Origin: Dugong dugon
Lineage: Eukaryota > Chordata > Mammalia > Sirenia > Dugongidae
Assembly (NCBI GenBank): GCA_030035585.1
Contig: CM057460.1
Location: 222,849,711-222,913,710, forward strand
Direction: 5' to 3'
Length of the DNA: 64,000 nucleotides
A program made the translations under genes and the position numbers. Each line of letters begins with the position of its first letter. Position 1 is the stretch's first letter. Positions 54,338-64,000 of this stretch are shown one piece after another. The notes beneath the pieces were generated by a model, which saw only the letters and a list, made by a program, of their open reading frames with translations, did no database searches and was not told the DNA's origin.

Positions 54338-54978
54338 ATTACTTTTGTAGGGCTGACATAACAAAGCACCAGGTATTGGGTAGTTTGTTCCGGAGTTTTG
54401 GAGGTGGAGTGTCCAAATTCAATGTGTTGGACATGCTGATTCCTTCTGAGGGCTCTGAGGGAGAATCTATTACATTCCTCTCTCCCAGCTTCTGATAGCT
54501 CCAGGTGTTCCTTAGCTTGCCTCTGCAGCATCACAAGATATCCTTCATCTGTCTCTCTGTCTGTATCTCTTCTATATTTTAAGGATACTACTCACGTAGG
54601 AAGGAACCTTTGTTGCACAGTGGTTAAGCACTTGACTGCTAACCTAAAGGTCGGTGGTTTGAACCCACTAGCTGCTCCACGGGAGAAAGATGTGGCAGTC
54701 TGCTTCAGTAAAGATTTACAGTTTAGAAACCCTATGGGGGCTACTCTGTCTTATGGGGTCGCTATGAGTCAGAATTGATTCGATGGCAATGGGTTTGGTT
54801 TTGGGTTTTTTGAGTCACATAGGATTAGCACCCACTCTATTCCAGAATGACCTCATGTTAAATTAATCGATACCATCTTCAAAGGTGCTATTTCCGAACA
54901 GGGTCACATTCACAGGTATGACTTCAGCATATCTATTTTTTTTTTTTTTTGGAGGGGGGAGAACAATTCAGTCACTAA
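54338..54978 (-). mobile_element. MLT1 LTR (block D6), MLT2 site empty
   Basis: ttacttttgtagggctgaca taacaaagcaccagg, gcttctgatagctccaggtg ttcc, then ggattagcacccactctatt cc and acaattcagtcactaacagg. Interrupted only by the AfroSINE at 54602-54814. Confidence 0.9.
54602..54814 (+). mobile_element. AfroSINE, longer variant, in D6
   Basis: aggaacctttgttgcacagt ggttaagc, gggagaaagatgtggcagtc tgcttcagtaaag and gctatgagtcagaattgatt. Flanks tcacgtagga (54592-54601) and tcacatagga (54815-54824). Confidence 0.93.
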
Positions 54979-55458
54979 CAGGTGATTTTTTAAAAAGTTA
55001 AACAACACATGAAAAGCACTTGTAACTGTGCTTGGCACGTGTAAACCCTCCATAAATGTGTGCCATTATTAACCACACTAGCAGAAGGGTTCACAGTTTC
55101 ATTCTTGCTGATGTATAGCTGAGATTTATAGGCACTGTACAGGACTTCTCTCCACTTTTTGTCTCTTGCTCTTGGGAAATGTGTCACGGTGCCATCTTTC
55201 GTTTGGCCTCCAGGCTTGGCATGTGGCTTTTACCTTTGAGGAGAGAGATGTTTGTTCATTCAGAACTGGTCTAGGTGTGAAATGGGGGAGGCAGAAGACC
55301 TTAGAACAGGATAGAATGGGAACTCTGACCATCTGACAGGCAGGCTGAGATGTATTGTGGGAAAAAATTCTGATCTGGCTGGTTTTAAGAAGGAGACTCC
55401 AGGTAAGGCAAAACCCAAGCACATCACTGCAGCTGAAGAGGAGACCAAGGCTCACAAG

Positions 55459-56474
55459 ACATGTGTGCAGATGTAACCTATCCATGGATCAAGACAGTTG
55501 TTTGAACAGAACAAGGGGATACTGTGTGGTTCAAAATTGGAAAAGGGTGCAGCAGGGTTGTATCTTTTCACCTTATTTATTCAATCTGTATTCTAAGCAA
55601 ATAATCCAAGAAGCTGGGCTATATGAAGAAGAACGTGCTGTCACTATTGGAGGAAGACTCATCAACAACCTATGATATGTAAGTGACACATTGCTTGCTG
55701 ATAATGAAGATGACTTGAAGCACTTACTGAAAGTCAAAGACTACAGCCTTCAGTATGGATTACGCCTGAACACTAAAAAAAAAAAAAAAAAAAAAAGCAA
55801 ACAAAAATTCTCACAACTGGACCAATAAACAACAACATGATAAATGGAGAAGAAATTGAAGCTGTCAAGGATTTCATTCTGCTTGAATCAACAATCAACA
55901 TCCACGGAAGTAGAAGTCTAGAAATCAAATGAAATATTGCATTGGGCAAATCTGCTGCAAAAGAACTCTTTAAAATTTTAAAAAGCAAAGATGCCACTTT
56001 GATAACTAAGGTATGCCTGACTAAAGCCATGGTCTATGTAATTCCCTCAAATGCATGTGGAAGCTGGACAATGAAAAATGAAAACAGAAGACAAACTGAT
56101 GTGTTTAAACTGTGGTGTTGGTGAAGAATATTGAATATACCAATGACTGCCAGAAAAATGAACAGATCAGTCTTAGTAGAGTACATCCAGAAAATTACTT
56201 AGAATTGAGGATGACGAGACTTCAACTTGCTTACTTTGGACATGTCGTAAGGAAACACCAGTCGCTAGAAAAGGACATCATATTTGGCAAAATGAAGACT
56301 CAGCAAAAATGAGGAAAACCCTCAGTGAGATGGATTGACACAGTAGTCACAACAATGGACTCGAACATAACAACAATCAAGAAGATGATGCAGGACTGGG
56401 CAATGTTTTGTTCTGTTACACATAAGATCATCATGAGTCAGAACCAATTTGTCAGCAACTAACAACAACAACAT
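55459..56474 (+). mobile_element. RTE LINE, RT to 3' end, in F of U5
   Basis: catggatcaagacagttgtt, ctatatgaagaagaacgtgc, an A-run of about 20 at 55777-55797, ggcaaatctgctgcaaaaga and a 3' end catcatgagtcagaaccaat ... aacaacaacaacatgtggatc. It is the same insertion as in U3, with its left side and adjoining F sequence deleted. Confidence 0.88.
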
Positions 56475-56895
56475 GTGGATCATGGCCTTCTTCTATCACT
56501 CTGCCTCCCTCGTTACATTTTTTAGCTTGGTATATAGGGTGACCATAAACTCTTAAAACAGATAATATTATTTTACAGTTTTCCAGATTGAAGATGTTCT
56601 TGATGGTGTTATGTATATTTAACCTATGTTTCCAGACTTGATGGACACCGTGTATAATGGGATGTGTATGCATGACTAGAGGGAGTAATTTTGTCTCTTT
56701 ATTCGTTATGAAATATCTTTGCCATTTTAAATGTGCAGGACTAAAAAAATCCCTTTTCATATAAAAATTGTCTCAGCTCAGAAGAGCCATCATTGTTACT
56801 CATTGTCACTGAAACCCAGATGGTGTTTTTATTTTTATTCCATGCTCAAATTGGCTTCCTCACGTCGTTCCAGTTCCCATAAGCTCCTTAAAATG

Positions 56896-57309
56896 TCCAT
56901 TTATCAGGTCAGCCTCTTCTTTAGTCCACCTGAAAGAGCAGGATATACATTTTTCTTAGTCTCTTCCAAATTGGGATAGATTTTTTAAAAAATGTATATG
57001 TATGTGTATGTGTTAGTTTTAAGAAGAGAAGAGAAAAAGAACACTCCTCAAATACTCTTAGTATAGCTCATACTTTACTAAGTAACAACTTGAAGGTGGC
57101 TGAGGGAAGCTGCGGGATGCAGACACTGTCTCTGGAGACACTGAGGCCAGGGCTGCTGGTCTTAGCCTTCTCTGTGGGCAGGATGCTTCCATAGAGAACA
57201 ATGGGTGTGGGACCCCACCCCTGGATTAGAAGGGGACAGTTGCACCCCACAAGCTTGGTTATCATATCAGTTCCTCTCTCACGAGCTCTGTGTTCCCCTT
57301 GGCTCCCAC
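56896..57309. other. Intergenic, right flank of the array
   Basis: No array homology and no repeat that I can support. Confidence 0.5.
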
Positions 57310-57470
57310 CAAACCATCACAGGACTTTGGAGATGGAAAGGAACATGGAGGTCTTTGAGTTCAATTCATCACTTCCCAGGTGAGGTGCCCAGCTCACACA
57401 GGCCAGGGACGGTGTTAGAATCAGAACTCAGACCTCCCATTCCAGGGCTCTTTGCTCCAAGGGTCAGAAA
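57310..57470 (+). mobile_element. MIR-related SINE
   Basis: gagatggaaaggaacatgga ggtctttgagttcaattcat, ccaggtgaggtgcccagctc acacaggcc and agaatcagaactcagacctc ccattccagggctcttt, typical of MIR-family copies. Confidence 0.7.
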
Positions 57471-58564
57471 GCCCAGGGCGGGCCCTGTGCTTGTCTCCAT
57501 CTTCTCAGGCAGCCGTCGGGAAGTCCTCTTCTGTCTGGCAAGGAAACGCTGCATTAAGACATTTCAGAAGGTCCTCTCTGTGGGAAGGTGAACTTGGATG
57601 GGAAGAGGCCACAGAGCCGGGTCTCCAGGAGGGGCAGGACCTTGTCTTGGGTTGGCTTTTCCTTTGTGGTCTTCCCCCCAGCCCCAGACCTCTCCTCAGA
57701 CACTGGTTCTGGTGCTAGTAGTCACCACAGTCATGGGAGCATAGAACATTCCCCCTCATTCCTAAAATGTGGATTATATTCTATTCCTTTATTTTCCAAT
57801 ATTTACAATGCATAGAACAGTAGCACGATTCCATGCTGCCACCTTTAATTTCAGGTCTCCAGGTTCTTCAAAAGTGAGACATGTCCTAGTTCTTTAAACT
57901 TGGAGGTTCACATACCAGGGTTACTTTGCACAAAGAGTGCAAACAAAATCTGGTCAAACTGCAGCAGACACAAGGCTGTGGCTCACTGAAAGCTACATAC
58001 CATCCTAAGCAGTACATGGAGCTGCTGTTGGTGAATGCAATGAATAACTATTTCCTTTCAATTCCCTTTAGCTTGCTTTTAATCCATGTTCGAATTCCCG
58101 TGTGTTTTCCTGTAAAATGAGTGACCTTGGGAGTCAGTTGGTGCCTGAAAGAATAAGGTAATGAAGCAAGGGTGAGAACTGGTCAAACAAGACCTGAGGT
58201 GGTCCAGGGTCCAGGGCTTTCTGCCCATGACTGTCTGTCCTCCCAGCAGGTTCACGTCCAGTGGGCTGAAGATGCTTTGCTGGAGTTTTGGCCCGTCAGC
58301 AGTGCTGTTCTCTGTGGTCACAGTGCAGACTCATTGCAGGGAAAAACGTGGAATTTGGACCCATTATGGATGGAAGTGGACACTTGGCCACAAATATGGG
58401 CAGCGCAAAGAGCTTAGTGGTTTCTCAATAAGTGTTGTTGATTGATTGAAAGTGTTTGTGGTTGGACCAGCTGACCTGCGTTTCACTGGCTGAGCCCAAA
58501 ATAGCAACCTGACTAGGCTCAGCAGGGCTGTTTATACTAAAAGATGCTTTCCTTCTTCTCTTTC
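57471..58564. other. Intergenic, unassigned
   Basis: Moderately GC-rich with several overlapping short open frames. None shows splice-flanked coding character that I recognise. Confidence 0.45.
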
Positions 58565-58795
58565 GTTGTTGTTGCCAGCTGCTGTTGAGTCGGCTCTGAC
58601 TCATGGTGATTCCATGTACAACAGAATGAAATGTTGCCCAGTCCTTCACGACTGCTGGTATATATGAGTCCATCATTGTGGTCACTGCTGTGTATTTTGC
58701 AGTGACTTCCAACCTCAAGGCTCATCTTCCAGCGTCATATCAGACAGTGTTCTGTTGTGATCTATGAGTTTTCATTGGCTGATTTTCGGAAGTAG
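58565..58795 (-). mobile_element. RTE-derived remnant with both 3' and 5' RTE sequence
   Basis: Antisense 3' part: ccagctgctgttgagtcggc tctgactcatgg, acagaatgaaatgttgccca gtcc. Then 58735-58795, the reverse complement of the RTE 5' region seen at 8830-8930 (cagacagtgttctgttgtg, ttggctgattttcggaagta gag). Internally deleted. Confidence 0.75.
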
Positions 58796-59714
58796 AGTTC
58801 TATTGAAACCTGTCCACCATGGATGACTGCTGGTATTTGAAATACAAGTGGTATAGCTTCCGGCACCACAGATGGGTGGTTGTCCTCCTCTCTCAGTGAT
58901 TAAAATTCCTACAGATGCTGCAAGGACTTCGAGTCTATGTGAATCTAGCTGTTTCCAGAGGCTGCTCTGGTTTGGCCTACACCCCAGGGATGGGAATTTT
59001 AGAGGGTCCTGGGAGGTTAATCCTTGGCCTGAGTCATCCTTCCTTTGGGGACCCCTGGGGGTCCTACACTGGTTGAGACTCAGCAAGGTGGGGCGGACTC
59101 CATCTCTGGGTATCCCGGAATTCCCCTCCATATCAACCCATAGCAAATTAGATCCCCAGCCTGCCTGAGCAAGAATCCCCATAAATGCTCAGCCAAAATG
59201 TTCTTGGCTCTGGGGTGTCCTGAGGACTGGTGCAACCTGACGGGCAGGAGCTACACCTTCATGGAAGTGACTCAGACTGAATCTGCCCCTTGGCATAAGG
59301 GGTGGAGCATCTTACACAGAAGATCATTCTCAGGCCTTGAAACCATGAAATTAGCCCTGCTGGGCTGTGAACTTGCTTTGGTCTAGGACCCTCTTTCATC
59401 CTCCATTTTCTCCCTTTCAGAATGGGAAGGCCTATCCTATGCCTCTCCCACCATTGTACTGTGGAGGCAAATCACTTGTTGTCTAGTCTCACAGGTCCAC
59501 AGATGGAGAGAAATTTTGCCCCAGTGTGGATCATACCCAGAGTTTCACCCAAACTTGATTTAGATGAGTTAGGTGATAAGATTGGGACTTTTGGGCTAAT
59601 GATATTTATATGAGATTTGGAACTTAGGACTGATACTGGGGATGTTGGGATGGGTTGAATGTTATTTTGCACATAGGATGGAAGTAAATTTTGGGGACCA
59701 GAAGGAGGACCATA
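58796..59714. other. Intergenic, unassigned
   Basis: No repeat family recognised. Overlapping open frames at 58772-59182 on both strands are not supported as genes. Confidence 0.45.
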
Positions 59715-60035
59715 GTGGGTTAAATAGTGAACTCCAAGAAGATATGTCTAAGCCCTAATCCGCAGAACCTGAGAATTTGACTGTATTTGGAAACTGGGTC
59801 TTTGCAGATATTATTAAGTTAAGGATCTTGAGATGAAATCATCCCGGGTTATCTGGTGGCCCCTAAATCCAATGACTGCTGTCCTTATGAGAGACAGAAG
59901 ACACAGTGAGAAGAGAAGGCTATGTGAAGATGGAGGCAGGAATTAGAGTTACATTGTCACAACCCAAGGAACACGTGGAGCTACCAAAAGGCTGGAAGAG
60001 GCAAGGATCCTCCCTTACAGCCTCTCTCTTGTCAC
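59715..60035 (+). mobile_element. MLT1 LTR
   Basis: gtgggttaaatagtgaactc, tctaagccctaatccgcaga acctgag, gactgtatttggaaactggg tctttgcag and gtccttatgagagacagaag acac. 3' end truncated. Confidence 0.87.
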
Positions 60036-60069
60036 AAGTTCTGAAAAATAATTCTTGAATTTAAGGACA

Positions 60070-60700
60070 CTGGTAGCAGCACCATGGAGCTGGTTCAAGG
60101 TCAGGCAAAGACACTTCCCTCTCTGTAACCAAACACCGTTCTTTTGTAAGAAAGCAGAACTGAATGATTCACAGGAACTGTGAGGTGGAAACAACCAAAG
60201 TGTCCATCAGCAGGCGAATGGATAGACAAACCGTGGTATAGCCACACAATGTGTGTGTGTGTTTGTGTGTATGAGTGAGTGTGTGTGTGAGTGTGAGCCA
60301 CAAAAAGCAATGATGTTCTTCATACATGCTATGACATAGATAAACCTTGCAAACGTTAGGCTGAGTGAAAGAAGCCAGACACAAAATGCCGCACAATGTA
60401 TAATCGCACTCAGATGAAATGCCCAGAATAGGCAAAGCCATAGAGACATAAAGTAGATTAGTGAGGATAGGGGAGATGAGGGGGCTGAGGGATGATAGCT
60501 AAAGGGTATAGTTTTATGGGAGAGTGATGAAAATGTTCTAAAATTGATTGTGGTGATGGTTGCACAACCTGCGACTATACTAAAAATGGTCTACTTTAAA
60601 TGGGTGAATTGTATGGTATGTGAATTATATCCCAATAAAGCTATTACCCGAAAGAAAAGAACAAAAGCTGTTACTAAAAAAAAAAAAAAAAAAAAAGAAG
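60070..60700 (+). mobile_element. L1 (L1M-type) 3' end with poly(A)
   Basis: acaaccaaagtgtccatcag caggcgaatggatagac, gctgagtgaaagaagccaga cac, ggtgatggttgcacaacctg, ctactttaaatgggtgaatt gtatgg and tatcccaataaagc, then an A-run at 60677-60697. Confidence 0.92.
60247..60297. repeat. (GT)n microsatellite inside the L1
   Basis: Interrupted GT tract (gtgtgtgtgtgtttgtgtgt ... gagtgtgtgtgtgagtgtg). Confidence 0.95.
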
Positions 60701-61619
60701 AAGAAAGAAAAGTAGACCGGCTCAGGTGGACTGGCCAGCAGGCAGCTGAGGAGGGTCATGGAGTCATCAAAGCCAACTGGGAGTCCTCCCACTCCTCTGG
60801 ACCTGCTTCCGCAGCTGCTCCCTGCCACTCCGTTCTGTTCTAGAACACACTGGCCTACCAGATAAATCTTGTGCTGCTATTTAGTCTTGAGAGTCAGCCA
60901 CAATGCCCCATGGCAATGGTTCTTCCTGGTAGAAGTAGAGAAGACTGAGGCTGAAATCATACAGGAGAAGATCAGAGGTCTGTCTGCATTGTCTGGCAGA
61001 GTTCCTGCCCAGTAGCTGGGGATTGCATCAATGAATCAGTGAGTGACAAAAGTGTAAACAGATGCAATACAAGTGAATACAATGAAGTGGGTTAGAAACA
61101 GGACTCAACGCGCCAACACCTTTCATCTTCTTGATCAGACGTTAAGCTTTATCCATCACTGCAATTCTCTGCATGAATCCTGTTCCTTCCATTCAGAGCC
61201 CCACATTCTGGATCTTAGCAAATGGAAACAGGCAGGGTGGCTCTAAATGGTTGATGATTCTCAACGCCTCGTCACACAGGAAACCATTCCTTTTACAATA
61301 ATGTTAAGAAGATTATGGCCCCAAAGTTGAGATGGCCGTCTAGAATGTGTCACCAAGTTGGAAAACCTAGCTGCTTGCTGGCATAGTCTCTGGGACCACC
61401 TCTCAATTCCACACAGCTCCTCATTCTCGATCTCCTTCTTCCCACATGTCCTGGGCTCAGACTCCCAGATGCTCTGCTCTGGCTGTGACCACCTGCCTTC
61501 TTCTTGGAATCCCCTCTGCCGCCCACCTCCCAGCCTTGGAGGTGGGTTTAAGCCTCCCACCGCTTTCTGTACTGTGCTGTATTGATCACAAAGACATACA
61601 CCCTTTTTCATACTTAGGA
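60701..61619. other. Intergenic, unassigned
   Basis: No supported feature. Confidence 0.45.
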
Positions 61620-62092
61620 GCTGTGGTGGACAGAATAATAGACCCCCGAAAATGTCCACATCCTAATGACCTGTGACTACATTTCCTTACATGGCAAAAG
61701 GGACTGCACTGATGTGATTAAATGAAGGACCTTGAGATGGGAGATGATGCTGGATTATCTGGGTGGGCCTAATGTTATCACAAGGGTCCTTATAAGGTCA
61801 GGAGGGTCAAAAGTAGAGAAGGAGATGTGACAATGGAAGCCGAGGTCAGAGAGCATTTGGAAGATGCTACGCTGCTGGCCTTGAAGATGGAGGAAGGAAT
61901 GTGGCCACCTCTAGAAGCTGGGAGAGGCAAGGAAACAGCTTCTCTCATGAAGCATCCAAAAGGAATACAGCCCTGCTGACACCTTGGTTTTAGGATTTCT
62001 GACCTCCACAATTATGAAATAATAAATTTATGTGGTTTTAAGCCACAAAGTTGGTGGTAATTTATTACAGCAACAATAGGAAACTAATACAA
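61620..62092 (+). mobile_element. MLT1 LTR, near full length
   Basis: gtggtggacagaataataga cccccgaaaatg, tgatgtgattaaatgaagga ccttgag, gggcctaatgttatcacaag ggtcc, ctgctgacaccttggtttta and ggtttt aagccacaaagttggtgg, ending aggaaactaatacaa. Confidence 0.92.
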
Positions 62093-63256
62093 GGGTTTTA
62101 CTATTGATAAAGGCAGAGAAACAGGTAAGGTTTAACAACAGAAAGGGAGTTGTAAGAAATCCTAAAAGTGGCGAGTTCTAGTGGACACTGGTCTTCCCCC
62201 AATGTAAACAAGCCTAGGTCTGTTTAGTCATAGCTGCTTCTCTGACTTGCTGGTTAAAGGTCATCTGAGGAGTTTCCTAATTCTTGCTGAGGAGTCAGTC
62301 TTGCTCAACCCTGGCTGGGTGGGAGCTTGGGCCAGGTGGTCTGGATGGACAGCAGTGGTGCCTGGATGCTGCGAGGCCCCCACTCAGTCTGATGAGACCC
62401 TCCCACCCCCTGTCCTGGGACCCAGGGCAGCCCCATGCGTCCTTTCTATAGTCCCTCCAGAGCATTGGAGGTCCTTGGCCTGCTAGTAGCCCCCCAGGTG
62501 TCAGGTGGCTCCACAATACTTCCTCAAGCTGTCTTCTGGATGCCTTTCAGAGGGTTTGATCGCTCCAGCCCCTTGAAGTCTGCCTGGACCTTGGAATGTT
62601 CTGGGCAGTCCTGGGGTCCCCTCTTTTGGTTTCAGGATACTCTGCTGTTACCTGTGGTTCTAGCCTCCCACTGGCCTGGCGTGCTCTGCACACTCTTGGC
62701 GTGGTTCAGCTTGCTGGAAAAGGAGGCAGTGAAGGCTCAATGGTGCTGTCTATGTTCTAGGCTGGTATCTTGGCAAAGTCTTTCTCCCTGGCAGGAGCGA
62801 AGATCCTGGCTGCCTTACAGTCCCCTCCCACCATCCCCAGAAGACTCCTGTTCCTTCTTGCTTCAAAGCTGACACACCTAAGTTCTTATTTCTGTTTTTA
62901 CAGATGCTTTGAGTTCTCAGCTCGCTTGAACACCCCAACTTTAATGAGTGTGGACCAAGACTTCCTGGCTCAGAGGATTAGCTGCAGCTCCCTCCTCAAA
63001 TTCAATTAGCCTCATTCTCAGACCATTCACCAGGCGTTTTGTGGAGAATCTGCTCGGTACTATGGTTCCATTGTGATCAGGGGTATGATAAGAAAGTCCA
63101 GGTGTTACAGTGGGATGTCATCTGGTTTTGCGTTGGGGAGAGTGTCTCCAAGTAGGTGATATTTAGGTTAAGAGTTGAGACTTGAGGGGAGTGAAGGGGT
63201 GTGTGTGTGTGTGTGTGTTTGCAGCAGCAGCAGGCAGTGGATTCCAAATTCGTCGC
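62093..63256. other. Intergenic, unassigned, with a GT microsatellite
   Basis: GC-moderate sequence with a (GT)n run at 63200-63218. Open frames at 62247-63009 overlap on both strands and carry no motif I recognise. I looked for a UMODL1 first exon here and did not find one. Confidence 0.45.
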
Positions 63257-63772
63257 TGTCATGGATTGAATTGTGTCCCCCCAAAATATCTGTCAACTTG
63301 GCTAGGTCATGATTCCCAGTACTGCATGATTGTCTACCATTTTGTAATCTGATGTGATTTTCTTATGTGTTGTAAATCCTATCCCTATGATGCAATAAGA
63401 TGGATTAGCTGCAGTTATATTGATGAGATCTACAAGATTAAATAGTATCTTAAGTCAATCTCTTTTGAGATATAAAAGACAGAAGTGAGCAGAGACACAT
63501 GGGGACCTCATACCACCAAGAAAGCAGTGCTGGGAGCAGAGCACGTCCTTTGGACCTGAGGTTCCTGCACTGAGATGCTCCCAGACCAAGGGAAGACTGA
63601 TGCATCACAAGGACCTTCCTCCAGAGCAGACAGAGAGAGAAAGCCTTCCCCTGGAGCTGATACCTTGAATTTGGGCTTGTAGCCTACTGGACTGTGAGAG
63701 AATAAATTTCTCTTTGTTAAAAGCCATCCTCTTGTGGTATTCCTGTTATAGCAGCACTAGATGACTAAGACA
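63257..63772 (+). mobile_element. Solo LTR, MaLR-like family, likely 5-bp TSD
   Basis: tgtcatggattgaattgtgt cccccc at the left and ctagatgactaagaca at the right. Contains gagatataaaagac (TATA-like) and gagaataaatttctctttg (polyadenylation region). Flanks gtcgc (63252-63256) and gtcac (63773-63777). Confidence 0.93.
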
Positions 63773-64000
63773 GTCACATTCACTCATTCATTTATTCACT
63801 TGGGAGCTCCTCTGTGGCAGGACCTAGGCTGGGCAGGGGCATAGAGGATGCATGGGGCTGCTGTGAGCATTATGGACCATAAAATGCAGCAGTAGGAGTG
63901 TAGAGAACCTTAGCAAGGAAGGGGCCTCGGGTCCAGGGTGCAGAGGAAGGCAAGAGCTTGGAGCGGAGTGAAGGCAGGGAGGGGAGAGGCCAAACCCGAA
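63773..64000. other. Intergenic, unassigned
   Basis: Nothing supported up to the window edge. Confidence 0.5.

Larger units (their letters stand above)
35544..56895 (+). repeat. Higher-order tandem segmental duplication array
   Basis: Five units in the same orientation alternate in two types. Blocks recur in fixed order: A (catttgagggtaagttg, ccactgggtcagat), H (agttccctgttctgtgtctc, gtgatgctgcagagctgcc), B = plus MLT1, C (gtccctaaacagaagtg, ggtgaccctgagatctg, tgattaaaattggttc), D = minus MLT1, E (aaattaaacaacacatgaaa, cactagcagaagggttcaca), F (cagattgaagatgttcttga tgg) and G (gcagtgttatcattgtcact). Type I is A-H-B-C-D-E-F-G, type II is H-B-C-D-E. After subtracting nested insertions each type I unit is roughly 2.7 kb by rough subtraction. 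Homology stops near 56895. Confidence 0.9.
52509..56895 (+). repeat. Array unit U5 (type I)
   Basis: A 52509, H about 52850, B 53572, C 53995, D 54338, E 54978, F 55290, G 56748. Homology to the array stops just inside the next H block near 56895 (ccagttcccataagctcc). Confidence 0.87.

Noticed and set aside
35544..56895. CRISPR-like or satellite array interpretation
   Set aside because: Units are several kilobases long, contain several retroelement families and are eukaryotic. There are no short identical repeats with unique spacers.
60544..60843. Lysine-rich 99-codon open frame
   Set aside because: It reads through the L1 3' end and its poly(A) tail; the lysines come from the A-run.
62247..63009. 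Overlapping open frames near the right edge as UMODL1 5' exons
   Set aside because: UMODL1 is expected further right by human synteny. I found no signal peptide, EMI/WAP-like cysteine pattern or splice-flanked coding block that I could match.

Overview
The window is mammalian nuclear DNA from an afrotherian, most probably an elephant or close relative. The evidence is the repeat population: about twenty AfroSINE copies, RTE (BovB-like) LINE fragments whose 3' tail matches the AfroSINE tail, a lineage-typical L1 3' UTR, and solo LTRs of ERVL/MaLR type (MLT1, MLT2 and a related family with 5-bp target duplications). It is not bacterial: coding density is very low and nearly all short open frames are chance frames or repeat remnants.

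Only one protein-coding gene is supported. The minus strand from 1254 down to position 1 encodes the first 418 residues of ZBTB21 (ZNF295), beginning with its BTB/POZ domain and running off the left edge. Going upstream along the minus strand there is the coding-exon acceptor at 1268, a candidate 68-nt non-coding exon at 7027-7094, and a candidate first exon whose donor is at 16358/16359. That exon lies inside a CpG island (about 15.6-17.0 kb) with CRE, E-box, CCAAT, GC-box, YY1-like and NRF1-like motifs. Positions 1268-16358 are therefore ZBTB21 introns carrying old MIR/L2 copies, several AfroSINEs, a mosaic of RTE fragments at 8.1-10.9 kb and a palindromic DNA-transposon-like element inside an L1. 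In human the head-to-head neighbour is the lncRNA ZNF295-AS1, followed by UMODL1. A plus-strand first exon near 16.78 kb is only a weak candidate and no UMODL1 exon could be recognised.

From 17 kb to 35.5 kb the intergenic DNA is layered repeats: L2, L1, AfroSINEs (some in inverted pairs), and a three-deep nest of LTRs at 28.1-29.7 kb.

The most striking feature is 35.5-56.9 kb: a tandem, higher-order segmental duplication. A composite module (blocks here called A-H-B-C-D-E-F-G, where B is a plus MLT1 LTR and D a minus MLT1 LTR) alternates with a second type (H-B-C-D-E) in the order I-II-I-II-I. All type II copies share an MLT2 LTR at the same site in D. Two of the three type I copies share an RTE insertion with the same 3' junction, while the first type I copy has the empty site. 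These shared and private insertions give a relative history of the array.

From 56.9 kb to the end the DNA is mostly unassigned, with a MIR, an RTE remnant, two MLT1 LTRs, an L1 3' end and a solo LTR with a likely target duplication.
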